Shown one piece after another: positions 13,601 through 26,851 of a stretch of 64,000 nucleotides of DNA; the stretch's first letter is position 1; each line of letters opens with the position of its first letter. Under the pieces are notes generated by a model. That model did no database searches and was not told the DNA's origin. It worked only from the letters and a program-made list of their open reading frames with translations. The stretch covers positions 3,733,001-3,797,000 of the forward strand of contig NC_135198.1 of the NCBI RefSeq assembly GCF_050948175.1. The letters run 5' to 3'. Made by a program: the position numbers and the translations under genes. This DNA comes from Xylocopa sonorina. Taxonomy: Eukaryota > Arthropoda > Insecta > Hymenoptera > Apidae.

Positions 13601-16418
13601 ATAGGATTCTTGCTGGGCTACGGTTGCCTCAGTTTGTACATCGACCCCAGTCTGCACCCTGTGATCACTCAGAAGGACCCGCGATGGTTGGGCGCGTGGT
13701 GGCTCGGTTGGATTATTCTGGGTGTCACCATGGGCATGTTTTCTATTTTAATAGCCATGTTCCCACGTCATCTGCCTGCGAAAAGTATTGCAATCGACAC
13801 TGCCAAGATGGTAACGCCTGCTCCAATGCGATCTATTTTTTATATGATATCGAATCGCTGTTAAAATTAATTATTGCGCTCAGCTAGACGCTCTGTTCGA
13901 TTATCCTTTTTTGAATATTGTAATGAATTCCTTTTCATTGACATTTAATGCTTCCTTGTGCATTTTTAGGATGGTAGTATTCCCCTGAAACTGCACCTGA
14001 CCATGCAAGAACAGTATATGAAACCAATGGAACCAAGGAAATCGTTGGAGACTGAGTATATACCAACTATGCGTGAATTCCCCACAGCGATGAAGAGGTT
14101 GCTAACCAATTGGCTGTTGACGTTCAACAATCTAAGTGGTGTGTTCTACGTGTTGGGTGCATCGGCTTACATCACATTTTTGGCCAAGTATCTGGAAGTC
14201 CAGTACAGCACCTCCGCTGCTGGCGGCACTGTGATCGCAGGTGTGTCATTCGCAGAAATCGTAACGCGCCCAAAAAAACATGAGATTCGTCGAAAACAAT
14301 TAAGTCTAACTAATCGTTTCTACGTTATTGGATATTCACGAACGTTTCTATTTTAAGGTCCTATATCGCTGGTCGGTATGGTATTAGGATTCCTCTTCTC
14401 TGGATTAGTTATTAGCAAATTTAAACCAGGCCCGAGACCGCTGCTAGCATGGAACGTGTTTGTGGGACTCTGTTTCGTCGCTGGTCAAATACTTTTCATA
14501 TTCCTCGGCTGCTCCGATGTCGGTATAGAAGGTCTCGACTTAGAAACTATGCAGTGAGTACGTTTTCTTGCTTATCGAGGACCGTACTTACAAATTTTTA
14601 TTACTCTTCAACGTATCGCTGAGTCATTCACTCGTTTGTTCATTTCTCCTTTTACTTTACGATTTTTCAATGGCGTCAGTTGTTCACTGTTTCAATACTA
14701 TATAATTCAGGTAAAATTCTTCGTTAATTCAAACATTTTGGTCTCATTAAAAATCGTGAAATATTGACATAAAACGATGTACGTGACGAACTGAAATCGA
14801 GCATTTGTCGCAGAATGAACCTGACGTCCAGTTGCAACGTCGACTGCAACTGCGATGGCGTGAAATACTCACCGGTTTGCCATGTGGCAACGAGGACGAC
14901 CTTTTTCTCTGCCTGCCATGCAGGCTGTCGGACAATAATTAGTGACAAAGAATTCGGGAACTGCAGTTGCCTACCGTTATCCGACTCGTGGGATCTCGGT
15001 GGCCATGTCGGTTACACCAGCGACGGAAGGCCTCAGGATCAATCGATCTACGCGAACGGCTCGCACGCGATCAACTTCGACAAAGTCAGAGCCGGCCCGT
15101 GCACCAACGACTGCAGCCGCCCCTACCTCCTCTTCACGATCCTCACCTGTGTTATACAAACGTTAGCCTGTTCCGGGAAAATCGGCAACGTCCTAGTGAA
15201 TTATCGCAGTGTCGAGAAGAAGGATAAGAGCTTCGCGCAGGGTATCACGTTGATGACCATATCGTTGTTCGCGTTAATCCCGGGGCCAATTATCTACGGC
15301 GCCATCATCGACTCCACTTGCCTGATTTGGGAGGAGTCCTGCGGAACCAGGGGCAACTGTTGGTTCCATCACGGAACGAACTTCCGGTATTTAGTCAACG
15401 TCACGTCTGCAGGTGAGATAAACGAGCAAAAACTGGTAATTTTCCGTTAGTTTATGAAGTGCTATATATTCATAATTAAGGAATAGTTGGAGGAATAGTT
15501 CTGGATCGATTAAAATAATTGGTTAAAGTTTCAATTTATGTTGAGATTATTAGTTTGAAGCGTTTAGGTGTATGTAAATTGACGAGAGTTGGTGTGTTCC
15601 ATTTTTGTCATTATATAGTATTATAAGGGAAGAAAAATTAATTTATTAAATATATGATCAGAGAAATATCACGAGACATAATTGATTTCGTTGCTACCTG
15701 TTATTAGATATTGTAAATACGGTAATAGGTTCGAAATGATGGCAGGTAGATAACAATGGAGTTTAATATTTTTATCTTATCTCGTTTCGATGGAATTGTT
15801 AAAAATATACCTTTGCGGTCTAAATTACAACATAAACAGTGATGCAGCGAATCGATTTCAATCCCAGTCGAGCATTTGTATCACGATAACGGAGTGAAAT
15901 GTACTTCAAATAAAAAATATTTTAATTCGATGGAATTAACGAAATTATATTTTTTACACGGAGAAATTTAAAACACAATTTCAATTAATTATAATTCCTG
16001 CTAGAGTTCCACTTAACTGTAATTTACAATTTACTTTAATTATCGTTCGAGCAACGGTTTTCTTAATTTAATAAAAATAATCCGTCGAATGCGAGCACGA
16101 AATATGGCGGAGATGGAATTTTCCTCACGACAGACGCTCATCAGCGTAGCGTAACGAATCGTGGATCTTAAGGTGTTAATTTATAACTATTTCGTAATCA
16201 TCGTAGTTCTTTCCTTTTTTTATCGCGCGACAATATATTTTCCAGGTTTCTCGATGATAGGAGTGCTGTTCGATGCAGCGGTTTGTTATCTCGGGAAGAA
16301 TTTGGATCTGTACGGCGCCCAAGAGACGGACAGACGTCGCGAATTTATTAAGGAAGACGCCCCGCCGCCGATTGCCGACGGCGAGAAGAAGAAAGAAATG
16401 AACGGGAATGTAAACTAA
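10646..16418 (+). CDS. OATP/SLCO family organic anion transporter, gene A
   Basis: Seven exons are proposed: 10646-10826, 12499-12924, 13566-13810, 13970-14240, 14358-14553, 14814-15412 and 16246-16418. All introns are GT-AG, the phases are 1, 1, 0, 1, 2, 1, and together they give 2,091 nt, or 696 aa, which is normal for the family. The first membrane segment is at about residues 23-47. The OATP signature DPRWLGAWWLG is at residues 240-250. A Kazal-like loop with cysteines at about 447, 451, 453, 462, 474, 478, 490 and 492 contains SPVC and CHAGC. N-glycosylation sequons NAT, NGS and NVT are visible. OATPs are twelve-pass plasma-membrane carriers of large amphipathic anions, such as steroid conjugates and drugs; the substrate here is unknown. 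The start is the first ATG in exon 1, but acceptors at 10632 and 10637 leave open an upstream exon with a longer N-terminus. The TTLEKRFKIPS region resembles the Oatp33E/74D group of flies, from memory only. Confidence 0.9.
10827..12498 (+). other. Intron 1 of gene A (1,672 bp)
   Basis: The donor ccg|gtaagc and acceptor attccag|ga join the codon for Gly after the KIPSRTT segment in phase 1. A CpG-rich segment at 11.1-11.4 kb contains a strong donor-like site at 11193 and may hold an alternative first exon. The rest is AT-rich and shows nothing recognisable. Confidence 0.7.
11110..11192 (+). promoter_or_regulatory. Candidate alternative first exon or promoter inside intron 1 of gene A
   Basis: A CpG-rich block contains an initiator-like ACAGTTCGCACAC and ends in a consensus donor, GTAG|GTAAGTAG, at 11193. 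No ATG in a frame compatible with exon 2 was identified, so any transcript would carry a non-coding leader. The evidence is only local composition and the donor. Confidence 0.2.
12925..13565 (+). other. Intron 2 of gene A (641 bp)
   Basis: The donor ttag|gtaagt and acceptor ctccag|gt are in phase 1. The sequence between is AT-rich and has no recognisable internal feature. Confidence 0.85.
15413..16245 (+). other. Intron 6 of gene A (833 bp)
   Basis: The donor gcag|gtgaga and acceptor tttccag|gt are in phase 1, in the loop before the last membrane segment. Gene B has an intron at the matching place. The interior is AT-rich with nothing else seen. Confidence 0.85.
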
Positions 16419-17060
16419 CAGACAGCCAGAGAATCGTTTCTGCAAATTCGAATGATCCACGCGAAACGTGAATTTTTTTCTGCGTTGTTGTGCGAATTTA
16501 AAAGAGATTGATAACGGAAAAAGTTTTTACATAGAACGATCAGCCATTTTTAACAGAAATTTTCAGTCCCAGAATGATTCTATACGATAACACAAGGCGA
16601 GCATCGAGAATAATAAAATTGTGTTCGAAGTTCGAGGTTAGTTTCCCAGAAAAACGATTTTGGAGATACCTGCCAAGGGTGCACGTTTGTAAGGTCGCCA
16701 TTGTCGATACAGCGTTTAGAATTTTTGAAATCTTTTTCCTCGAAGTGGAAGACACGAATGCAATTTTGATCATTATTGACTTTCGTCTTATTTTGGGTTT
16801 CAGAATTTTCTTTTAAAATTTCTAGTAGATACGGTTGAGTAATTTGTACACTGAATTGCACAGGGGCACTTTTAATACGCTACAACTGTGTGTACTGTCG
16901 GATGATTAGTTAAGAAGCCACTCATAAGTTAAAAAGCAAGATACCGAGCATTTAAGATCTTGATTTATGATTAATTTACATTCCAGACTGCTAAAATGTT
17001 AAAGGTTTGCACGACTGTACAGCTCTATTCCTATATTTGTAAATAAAATATGAATTTTTA
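16419..17060 (+). other. 3' UTR of gene A
   Basis: AT-rich sequence follows the TAA stop of gene A. A canonical AATAAA at 17042-17047, followed by T-rich sequence, is the best candidate poly(A) signal. Confidence 0.5.
17042..17047 (+). terminator. Candidate poly(A) signal of gene A
   Basis: AATAAA lies about 620 nt after the stop codon and is followed by a T-rich segment. Confidence 0.4.
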
Positions 17061-20000
17061 TTAAATCCACGCTCGTTCGTGTCGTTTCTTTGGCTCATTA
17101 TATGCTCTTGCAGTCGCGTAACTAATTTTTAGTGAAACAGAAATTGCGATCCGCCTAATAAATTTATCCGCGAACGAAGTATATGTAATATTTGACGAGA
17201 TAAAGACAGAGTATAACATTTGATCGAACCAGATGAAAATTACTACATTTTTCAAAATAAAATACCACGAAATAGAAAATTCCTATTTCAAAGATCTTCT
17301 CGAGTCCCACGCCCACGATCTACCTTTGCAGTTTTCACCTAGAAAAATAACATATCCATGCATCTACGAGAAGAAAAAAAAAGGGAATAAAAAGTTCAGC
17401 ACGTTAAAACGGATCGAGGCCGTTCGAAATTTCGTTAGACGGAGGATCCCCTCGAACAGTCCAATGGTTCGCGACGGTTTCGTTAAATCCCCCGCAAATA
17501 AGTTGTAATGCTCGCGGAGAAGAAAGGGTTTACCATCCGTATGGAACAGAGAGGAGGAGAGAAGAGAAAAAAAGGACGACGAAAGTATACTTAAATCGGG
17601 CAATCGACGGTTCCAGCTGATTCGTCGAGGCGAAGGGAACGAGATCGTTGGACAGGGGGATAAGGTTCTGAACGGTTTTGTTTCCGCGCGAGAGGGGTGT
17701 TCGTCGCCGCTAGTCAAAGGATTACGAACTCCACGAGCACGAAAGTAAAAAGGGAGTTTCTGTTTGAGAGCCTTTTAATTTTTAAGCCCGTCCAGGCCAG
17801 GCTGGAAGGCCCAGCGTAATGAATTCCGCGACGTCTTCACCCGTGACGTCATCAGGACGACGTCTCTATCGATCGCGTCCTTAGACACGGTTCTGGAGGA
17901 TGCGCTTTCGCATTACCGGGGGATTAAGTGCCCTGCCTTATTCCACCGTAAATAAAGAAAAATCGTGACTGGGATCGTGGCTGGTCCGCAGCACCCGGCA
18001 CCCCACGGGATCCGATGGACTTGGGCGCCACCCGTGTAAAGAGCGATGGAGCCACTTGTTTGAGGATTTTCGCGCTTGTCGAGCGAATGATCTGATTGCA
18101 GGCAATGTCATTATATGCGCGTGTCTCGTCGAAACTGAGATAACGAGATCTTGGAAATTCAGGTGGATCTTGAGCACGGATGCGATGGCGCGTTAATGAA
18201 AAATGGTTCCAGCGGTATTAAGTGTACTTGGAAATCATCTATTATTCTAAATGAAAGGTGAAGATGATGACCAAGACATGGTTAAGAAATGAAGAAATGG
18301 TAGCTTCGAAGTTGGTACTTTTCAGATGATTGCTATTCATCGCAGATGCGCACGGTTTAGAAGTAGGCGATCGAACGCGTTTGAGAGTTCCTCGAATAAA
18401 AAGCGCGCCAAGCGCTCCCAACTGTTCGCCGCGCGTCCGTAACCGCAATTAAACGGACGCGACGCGAGATCAATCGCGTACGATCGACGAAACGCGAGCG
18501 TGACGGTTCGATCTGGGTCGAAACGCCAGGCAGGTGGTTACTTTATCGCGATCACGACCGATACTGGGCGATCGCTAGCGTCGATAAGACGATTTTCTCA
18601 AATGTGCCCAGTTTTTACCGATGCGGCCCGGCTGAGTGGACGCGTGTACGCGTTCACCGCGAGCAGAACCGGGCGTCGCCAAGTTTTGCCGTCGTGTGTA
18701 CGCGGTGCATTGTGCATGACCCTGACCCATCTTTCATATAGATCTCATCAGCGTTTTCTAAGTCGAGGTACAGTCCGATCCAGACCAACATCGGCGATGG
18801 CCATTGGAAGAGGATAGAGGTACGTGCGCGCGGAACGGCTCACCGGAAGCGACCGGTTTCAACCGTACCAGTGCTATTTCTAACTCGCATTTCTTTCAGA
18901 CTCATCGATATTTTCGCGTAATCCGCGGTTAATCTTGCTTTCGATATTAATTACTCGCGTTAAGTCATTTTTAAGTTAATTTTTTCAATGTGTGTCGTAT
19001 ACTTTTATCAAACCATATTGTTAAGTTGCGCGATCTCAATGTCACCACGTGTAATGGTTTCGTTTCCTAATGTTCGACTGGCTACGAAGTGTCAGCGTTT
19101 GTATAGGATGCGTGGAATTTCATTCGCTAAGGAAAATCGAGGAATGTAATAGAACGCGTGGATGAAAATGAAAAATGGATATATTGCAGAGTTAGGACGT
19201 GGTATGTTAAAATGTGGAAAGGTTAGGTTTTCGTATTGTTCGCCAAGTATTAGGAAATTGAAATCAGTGGTTTTTATTCCAATTTTATTAGAACTGATGA
19301 GTGAAAGTATTCGTATATTTATTTGTAACTGATTTTTGTTGAAATCAGTAAAAGAAATTTTTTAAATCTACCTGCGATCCTATTCTCATTAACTTTATTT
19401 GAAACTTGAGTCGCTGTTTTCTTCTCGAGACGAGAGAAGTTTTTTTCTTTCGCTTCCTCAGAGTGAATTTGAGAGCTTTTATCAAAATTTCTACCACGCT
19501 ATGCCACGGACTATTGTATCAACGAGAAAAGTAAGAAGTTAAATTAGAAATAGATATGAGATATCTGTTCTGTAGGAGATCATCTGGAGAAGTAGAAATC
19601 TGACAAAATTCTAATGCTCGCTTTACGTTCGCGAAACAGCGTGGCGAATAAAAGGCCATTCGCCTTCGTGAAAAACGGCGATTAGCATTAACTGTGAGTA
19701 ATAATAATGATTCTAATACAGCTCGTCCGGCCTTGATTCTTCTATTCTACGAATGCTGCGTAATTTAGCAACGCAAGTGGGTTGTAGCGTTCAGCGCGTC
19801 TAACGAAATTTGTCAACCCATTAAGACCAGCTCTTCGAGCCCTTGCCTCTTTAATTCTGATTGTCACGCGGCCGCAACGCGATTTATATATTTTCCTTGC
19901 CGCCATTATCAGTTCTTCGATCGGGAAATCTTCATCAGAAGAAATGGAATTCATGTGAATTTTCATCAACTATCTAGTTTAATTTCTTCTTCATTAATTT

Positions 20001-21284
20001 TCACAACACTTTTACTAAAAAGTGTACGACGAATTTTTAGCTGAAAAATTTCTGGAGCGCACGAGCAATTATTAAATTATTAAATTAGTTAAAACAGAAA
20101 TTGAATGAATGAAATTGAAGGTTGAATTCCGTTAAAAATATTTTTCGACGACTCGTAAATAAAGAAGAGTACACAGCGAGACAAACATGTCTATGGTGAA
20201 TACAAAACTTTGTTTCGAATTCCCCGAAGGATTATTACATTATCTTCCCTCAAACTCATTAATTGTAATTTTTCTGTCGTTTCCAAAACGAATCCTCAAT
20301 TACATTGTGCGACTTCCTCATTCGAACCATGTTTGTTTGCCTGGAATTTATCAGGATGAAGATACCACTTTATACTTCTTAAATAAAGACAGTACCCGTA
20401 TGTGCCTTCTGAATTAATTGATAGTCAATGTTCCTGGAAAATCGTATCCATACGAGCGAAACAAGTATTTGCACGTCTGATAGGTAGATTCCATCTATCC
20501 TGAATAAATTACGATTAGAAGCTGGTCTCTAATCGCAGATCGCTAAATAAAAATAACACTTCAATAAAAGTCAAATCTTCAAAGTGTGCGAGCATACTTT
20601 CCTATAATAATCTACTATAATACGCGAGAGAAATGAAGCAAAATTACTACGATGCAAAGAAAAAAAGTTACGAATTCAATCGAAACGATCGTAAACCATA
20701 TATTTGCCACGAGCAATCGTTCCTTCCACTTTATTTTGCTCCAGCTGACGCTAAAGAAGCTTCGCGCTCTGTTTGAACGGATTACGCGAACATGCGTCAA
20801 TTATTTTATTTCGACGGCATCTCATAAGGAAATGTAATCAGCAAACTTGTACAGGTTTTTGTTCCGAGTGAGTTACATTTTTACGACCGTTTACCTTTCT
20901 TAAACACGACATGTCAGAAAGATAGTTGTAATTAAATGCTCCACGTGTACATCAGACGATTGTTTTATTTGTTGTCCCGATGGAACCGCTTGGTAGTTGC
21001 GGTGGCTCGTTTCCATGAATTAATCGCGGTCTCGATACGAGCCGTGTAAACAGTGCAGTTCTCGTATATCAACGTGGATTTTCAATTATATTCTGTTCGG
21101 CGAACGTCTGGCGAACCTCGGACGAGCTTCGATGTTGCGCGACGGACGATCCTCAGCGTCGATTAATTTCGTGGATCCTGAAAAAATTCTAATCCAACAA
21201 ACCAATGACCACGTTCCATTCCAACCTGTGAAAATTGATTTTAATTACATTATAATATTAGTTATAGTTGTAGTGACGATATGA
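17061..21284. other. Intergenic DNA between genes A and B, left part
   Basis: No supported gene was found. GC-richer patches lie at 17.7-18.1 kb, which holds a CRE-like site and neighbouring GACGTC repeats, and at 18.4-18.85 kb. The second patch ends near a donor-like gag|gtacgtgcg at 18820 and could contain a distal non-coding first exon of gene B. The remainder is AT-rich. Confidence 0.45.
17844..17851. promoter_or_regulatory. CRE-like TGACGTCA with flanking GACGTC copies
   Basis: A perfect TGACGTCA is flanked within about 20 bp on both sides by GACGTC or CGACGTC half-matches. Spaced copies of one bZIP-type core are more suggestive than a lone site, but no binding data exist. Confidence 0.3.
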
Positions 21285-21630
21285 TTTTCTAAATTTGTCA
21301 CTATTTTAATTCTAGAAATAATTAACTCTTTGCTACTCGGATGTCCCCTCTGAGGGGACATTAGCATTAATTAGTGATTACGAAAGTTAAACTTAGTCTA
21401 CCGTAACTTTTTGAGAAATATATATTTCTCTGAAGTTTTCTATTGAAATGGAAATTTTCTAAATTTGTCACTATTTTAATTCTAGAAATAATTAACTCTT
21501 TGCTATCCGGATGTCCCCTCTGAGAGGACATCAGCATTAATTAGTGATTACGAAAGTTAAACTAAGTTCAGAGTAGCTTTTTAAGAAATACATATTTCTC
21601 TGATGTTTTCTATTGAAATGGAAATTTTCT
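21285..21630. repeat. 170-bp tandem duplication containing a palindrome
   Basis: Two units of 170 bp (21285-21454 and 21455-21624) share the start TTTTCTAAATTTGTCAC and differ by scattered substitutions. A third unit begins but diverges after a few bases. Each unit carries TTAACTCTTTGCTA followed by a 19-nt inverted repeat with 9-bp arms (TGTCCCCTC and GAGGGGACA). The arms are perfect in copy 1 (21342-21360) and have one mismatch in copy 2. Confidence 0.85.
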
Positions 21631-24600
21631 ATTGCTGAGAGATGTTAACGATAGAAATTATTGTTGAAGTTTTGCTATTTTGGCAATAGTTTCTATTGAT
21701 AATGTTTGGAAAAAAGTCGAGTGCAAAGGGTCGCACAGTTGCACAGTCGTGATAGTTTTATCCGTCTGTATAGAATTACTATCTCGTAAGGTTCAATCGA
21801 AGGAGCAGGAGGAGAAGACGAGAGCGAGCCGTACCATTCGCTTAACGACGAGACGGGATTCCGTTAATTTATTGCTGGCGTTATCGCGGACGTAAATTTT
21901 CGCCAACAAACGAAACTTCTGACACATGTTTGGAAAAGAAACACGCGCGAGCGTCAGAGGCAGAATATTTCCTACGAGTCATGCCAAAATTGGTTAATGG
22001 CGCTTTCGTGACTTGTACATATGTGTGTACTCGCCCGTTCGAGCGACGTTCGCCGCGATTCTATTGGCCCTTGGCTCGAGAACGCATGAAATGCTAGACT
22101 GACTGATCGATTAATTGTTTAGTTTCTCGTCTTCACTCGTGCGAGGTTTCATATTTCACCACGAATAAGTCGCGCGATAGATTAAGGGATGATTTCGGGT
22201 ATACAGGCCAAATTAACTATAGTGATGCATATTTTTCATGTATCTTGTATCATATACTCTGCACTGTAGGATTTGAATGATCTCAAAATGAAGAAAAATG
22301 GAAGAATGATTTAGTTTATCTGATTTATCGCGCTTCTACATTGGGGGTGAAACGTCTCTTCAGGAGAAATTATTACTGGCAGTCGTAGAGAATTATAAAA
22401 TGGCATCATTATCCTAAAACTACCGAAATGAGCCCTCAGCATTAGTCCTTCTACCTTCCATATGCAATTTAATTTGAATGACGATTAAAATTAACTAACT
22501 AATATATAAAATGCTATTTTGCCAATGTTACTAAATATATAAATTGTTTCTGAAAATTTTTAGGTTCTAAAAGAGGGAGACTTATTATTATTGAGACAAA
22601 AATAATCTGTGAAACGAAAATTCTACAGCTTAATTAAATTACCTGAATTAGCAGTGTAGAATTGCTATTTGTAAGGTATGAGAGGTAAAGTATATTCTTT
22701 GGCACATTTTTAATTAAGCAATTAAGTCGAATGATAATGAGAGAAATTGTATCTCATCCATATGTTCCTCTAAATAGACATATGTACATATAGAATTCGA
22801 GCACCGTTGGTAATAATGCTATCTCAGCGATCGTGATAACAAGATTTTAATCGCAACGTCTTCCATCGTTTCCGCTTCAAGGTTGTATCGAATCTGCTCA
22901 ACTAGAACATTGTCGATAGCTCAAAACGGAAGAAATTAGATCGCCATCAAATCTAAATTAAATAGCCAAATTAGAGAACTGAACGTTTAGACTCTTAAAA
23001 ATGTCCAAATTCTAACGATACCAATATTTTAATCTAAAAAAATGTTTCGTTACTAAATTCTAACTTTTTCTTCCAATATTCTTGAAGACTAGAAAAATTC
23101 AGACGGTATTAAAAAACAAATTATAAAATTAAAATAAAAATCTCAGCAATGAAAAGACAGTTTCACGATAACGACCATTTTCATTCGTACATGAAAACAT
23201 TTGAATAAAACTGACGATAATAGCCTGGCCAGAAAAACAACCATAGATAACACTAACAATTAATCGCGATATCGCTTGGCTCTACATCGGCTAATAGTGT
23301 ATCTAAATTTAACGTAATCCGTGATAAATGTAACGCACACTCGACTTTATCAGTCGTGGGGAACAGAAAAAAACTGTCAAAACAGAGTCGCCACATCGTT
23401 GCTGAATATTAGAGAAAAATAAAAGAAAATAAAAGAAAGAAATAGAAAAACGAAAAACTCTGGGTGCAAGTTGCGCGCGCGTCCGATCTTTCGATTGGGG
23501 GAAAATGATGGCGGAACGGCGGGCAAAGCGTCTCGAGGTCGTAGCGACGACGACGGCACGGTCGCAGGCCAATCCATTCTTCGATGGAAAATTAAATTTC
23601 AGCAATTAACCGGCAGCTATTAGCGGTATAGCTGTTTGGTGTGCGCCATTAGCAATACGCGGGAATAGACGGAAGAGTTTACCAGCCGCGTTGGTGTGCG
23701 CGTGTGTGTACATCACGTCGGCTCTATTAAATCATAATAGGTTCACAATGTGAGCTTCTGCTCCCGGAGGTTGACTAGAAACGAGCATAGACACCATACC
23801 CAAAGCCGAGGCCTCGTCTATCTAGTTGAGATCTGCATCGTTCGATCCTAGCCCTTCTGTGGGAATACCCATCGCCGCGAGGAACCGGAAGCTGCGACCC
23901 GTCGACTGGTCCCGGGCTAAAAACTGACACCTTCAATGCCACTGTTTATGAAATAATTGAAGCGAATTCTCTTTAATGTTCCATTGGATTGTCGCAATTG
24001 TCAGAACGGACGTCGCTGCTTCTCATTACCAGCTGATCTATTCGTCGTTGTTCTGTATTCGATTCTTTCGACTGGTTTCCAATCCTTCTCTATTTTCGCG
24101 AATCGTGTTAACACGTTCTCCTTACTCGTGTCGGTGGCTTGGTTCAGTTAACGCGTTTGTATTTTAAGCTTCGTTCATTTGTGTTTGGTGTAGTTGTTCC
24201 TTTTGTGGTTTTTGAAAATGTACCCGAGGGAGAGTTGCATTTCGCGCAGCGTTGCGTATCTGCGAAGCCAAGAAGTTCATGAACTATTATGGGGCTTTCG
24301 ATAGACCGATAATGTAGATCTCCCATTTTTGCACGAGATACACTGAGTTTTTTGTGCTTCTGAAATTCTGAAAAATGTATAATTAGCTCTTGTAAGGAAT
24401 TGCTTTTGGAAGGTGATATTGTAATTACTGCTGAACTTGATAGTATAGTGAATTTTTAATATAACATATCAGATAAGAGAATCTTCGATTCTATGGTTGT
24501 TACGACTGCAAACAACATTATGTGATTGTTATTCAAATATTCAAGATATTGCTCTAGTCTCCTGATAAGTAATTTTGTAGGAGATAATTTATTCCCTCTC

Positions 24601-26851
24601 AATGTTGATGTTAGGAATTCTATTTGAAATGAAATTGAATTTGCACTTAAGTTGCCATTTTGTTGGGTTCTTCGAATTTCATTAAAAAAATACGAATCTC
24701 TAGTCTATGTTTGCGAAATTTTTATGTGAGAAACTATGCAGTTTATCTTAAAAAGTTAGTTTTTAAAAATCTCAGAATTTGCTAAGAGTCAACCAAAGAA
24801 GCGGCAACGCTGCAAACTTATGGCCACGCAAAGTAGAGACATTTTTATGTAATACAGAGTACAATTATCGTATTTTAATAACTTATTACTACGATCTCTT
24901 ATTACAATATCACATATCATCTCGCCAGTCGAGTACGTTTCTAAACCATCTCAACGACATTAATCACAAATCGACAGACAAGATTCCCCGTTACATTTCC
25001 ATTTCTTCCTCCCTATCTTCAAAAACCGTCAAATTTCACCATCGCAGATTACTCTTCAACCTCGCATACGTTCAAAAAAAATTCACCGATCCAAAGGCAA
25101 CAGAGAATCATCGATCATCTGTACATCTAGCAATCAAACTCTTCCATTCGCGTCCGACTGAACGTCCACAAAAAGAGAACAGAAACAATCGAACGAATTT
25201 CACAACATCCTCCGCCCACAATGGTAAACTTTATCAACTCGTAGCTCGCGCGTTCCCTCCCCGGCTGCGTTCTTAACTGGACCCCCCGATCGATTATCGA
25301 CGAGTCACCGCAAATATGGATTATCGAAGGTATAGATCTTGACTGAGAGATAGATGTCCGACAAGTGGACAGTTCCATAGTTGATCGGACGAAGAGGGCC
25401 GCGGGATCGTCGCGGTGGCGGGCGACGAAGAGCGCGGTGCACGAATGCGACTGAGGGCGGGATAAAAACGGCGGGGCGAGGGGGACGCGTACTGATTGCA
25501 AGAGAGGTAGAAGACGCTTGATAACACCGAGACGAACCGCGGCACCATAGATGCACATCACAGTTCTCCGCGTCGCGATCCTCTGCCGTGTCCGATCGGT
25601 TCTTCGGGGATCGAATAGTGGGGATCCACAGGAGAGGCTCCGTTCCGCGGTCTCGTCTGCGTCGCTCGCAGAACGCGATCTCAGTCGGGGAGGAATATCG
25701 TTCGATTTCGGACTGACGGTATCCGCATTTTTACCCGGGGTGGCGAACTGGCCGATTCTCGCCTCGACGATCTCGGTGACGATTCGTGGTTAGCCCGAGA
25801 GTCGTTGGTTTCTGAGTATCCTGCTGGTCTCACGGTAGGTGGTTCATTTTGTGGCAGTTTTACGCGGTGTTTATTGGGGTGGTTAATCGTATTCATGATC
25901 GTTGCGTTACATTCGTGCGATGTTAACAATTGGTTGCTAGCTTTGACGCGTTATTCTTGTGGTATATCGTATTCTTTTTAATTGGTCGTTTTGGTCGTTC
26001 TAGTTTTTGGCGCGTTACGTGCTCAGGCACGAGTGAACGGTTCGCTCTCGTCGAACGAAGTAGGAAGGAATTAAGAGCAAAGTGTAAGCTAACGTTTTGT
26101 CAAAGTGTACGATCGGATTAATCTCCATTTGTTCGATTTTGTCTTCGATTTTGATGGATCGATCAGAGAGCGAACCGTGCGATCTCTGCTTAAAGTCGTT
26201 ACTACCGTGCGCATCATTTTCCACGTTCTCGAACTATTTAATACAACATTGCATTTTCATCGAGATCAAATTGAATTACTCAACGAGGCTACCAATACAG
26301 AAATTGTTAAAAAAAGACTTGAAATACTGATCGTTTCTAACCACTCACTTGTTCCCTTCATCCATCGTCAAACTTCACGTGTCATTTCGCAACGAAACGT
26401 CAGAACAACCGCAAAATCTACGAAAAACCGCGAGATGCTTTTCCCGCGTTTCTCGCGATCGATCGATTCTCGCAAAGATCCAACCATGATCGCACCCGTC
26501 CAACGTAGCAACGATTGAACCCCCCAAAAAACTCCGTCGAATTTCCAGACAGAACGACATCGAGCGCGCGTCGTGTACCACGAAAATCGTATCGACGCGG
26601 GATCGATCTTAAAACCGCCGCGGCACGGAAACATGGAGAACACGTGACCCGGCGAGGCGGAATCGAAACGGAAGCGGCGGTGCGTGCTCGCCAGGGGAGG
26701 GTTTCGCCGAGGTGGTGGAAAACGAGCGATGCCAAGGGCCGCGAGGGCGGCGGACGTCGATCGAAAACGCGCGTGCATCGATTGAGGTCAGACCGATCGC
26801 GAAGCTGCGTAGCGGCGTGTTTCACGCCCGCGTACAACCAGCGGATCGAGG
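21631..26851. other. Intergenic DNA and presumed 5' region of gene B
   Basis: AT-rich sequence at 22.2-23.4 and 24.3-25.1 kb alternates with CpG-rich patches at 21.7-22.1, 23.45-23.9, 25.25-25.8 and 26.4-26.85 kb. The last patch directly abuts the start codon of gene B and is probably its 5' UTR or promoter. Frames here lack recognisable domains and convincing exon boundaries. Confidence 0.4.
26729..26785 (+). other. Possible upstream ORF in the leader of gene B
   Basis: An ATG at 26729 opens an 18-codon frame ending in TGA at 26783-26785, about 66 nt before the gene B start codon. It matters only if transcription starts upstream of it, which cannot be seen from sequence. Confidence 0.2.
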
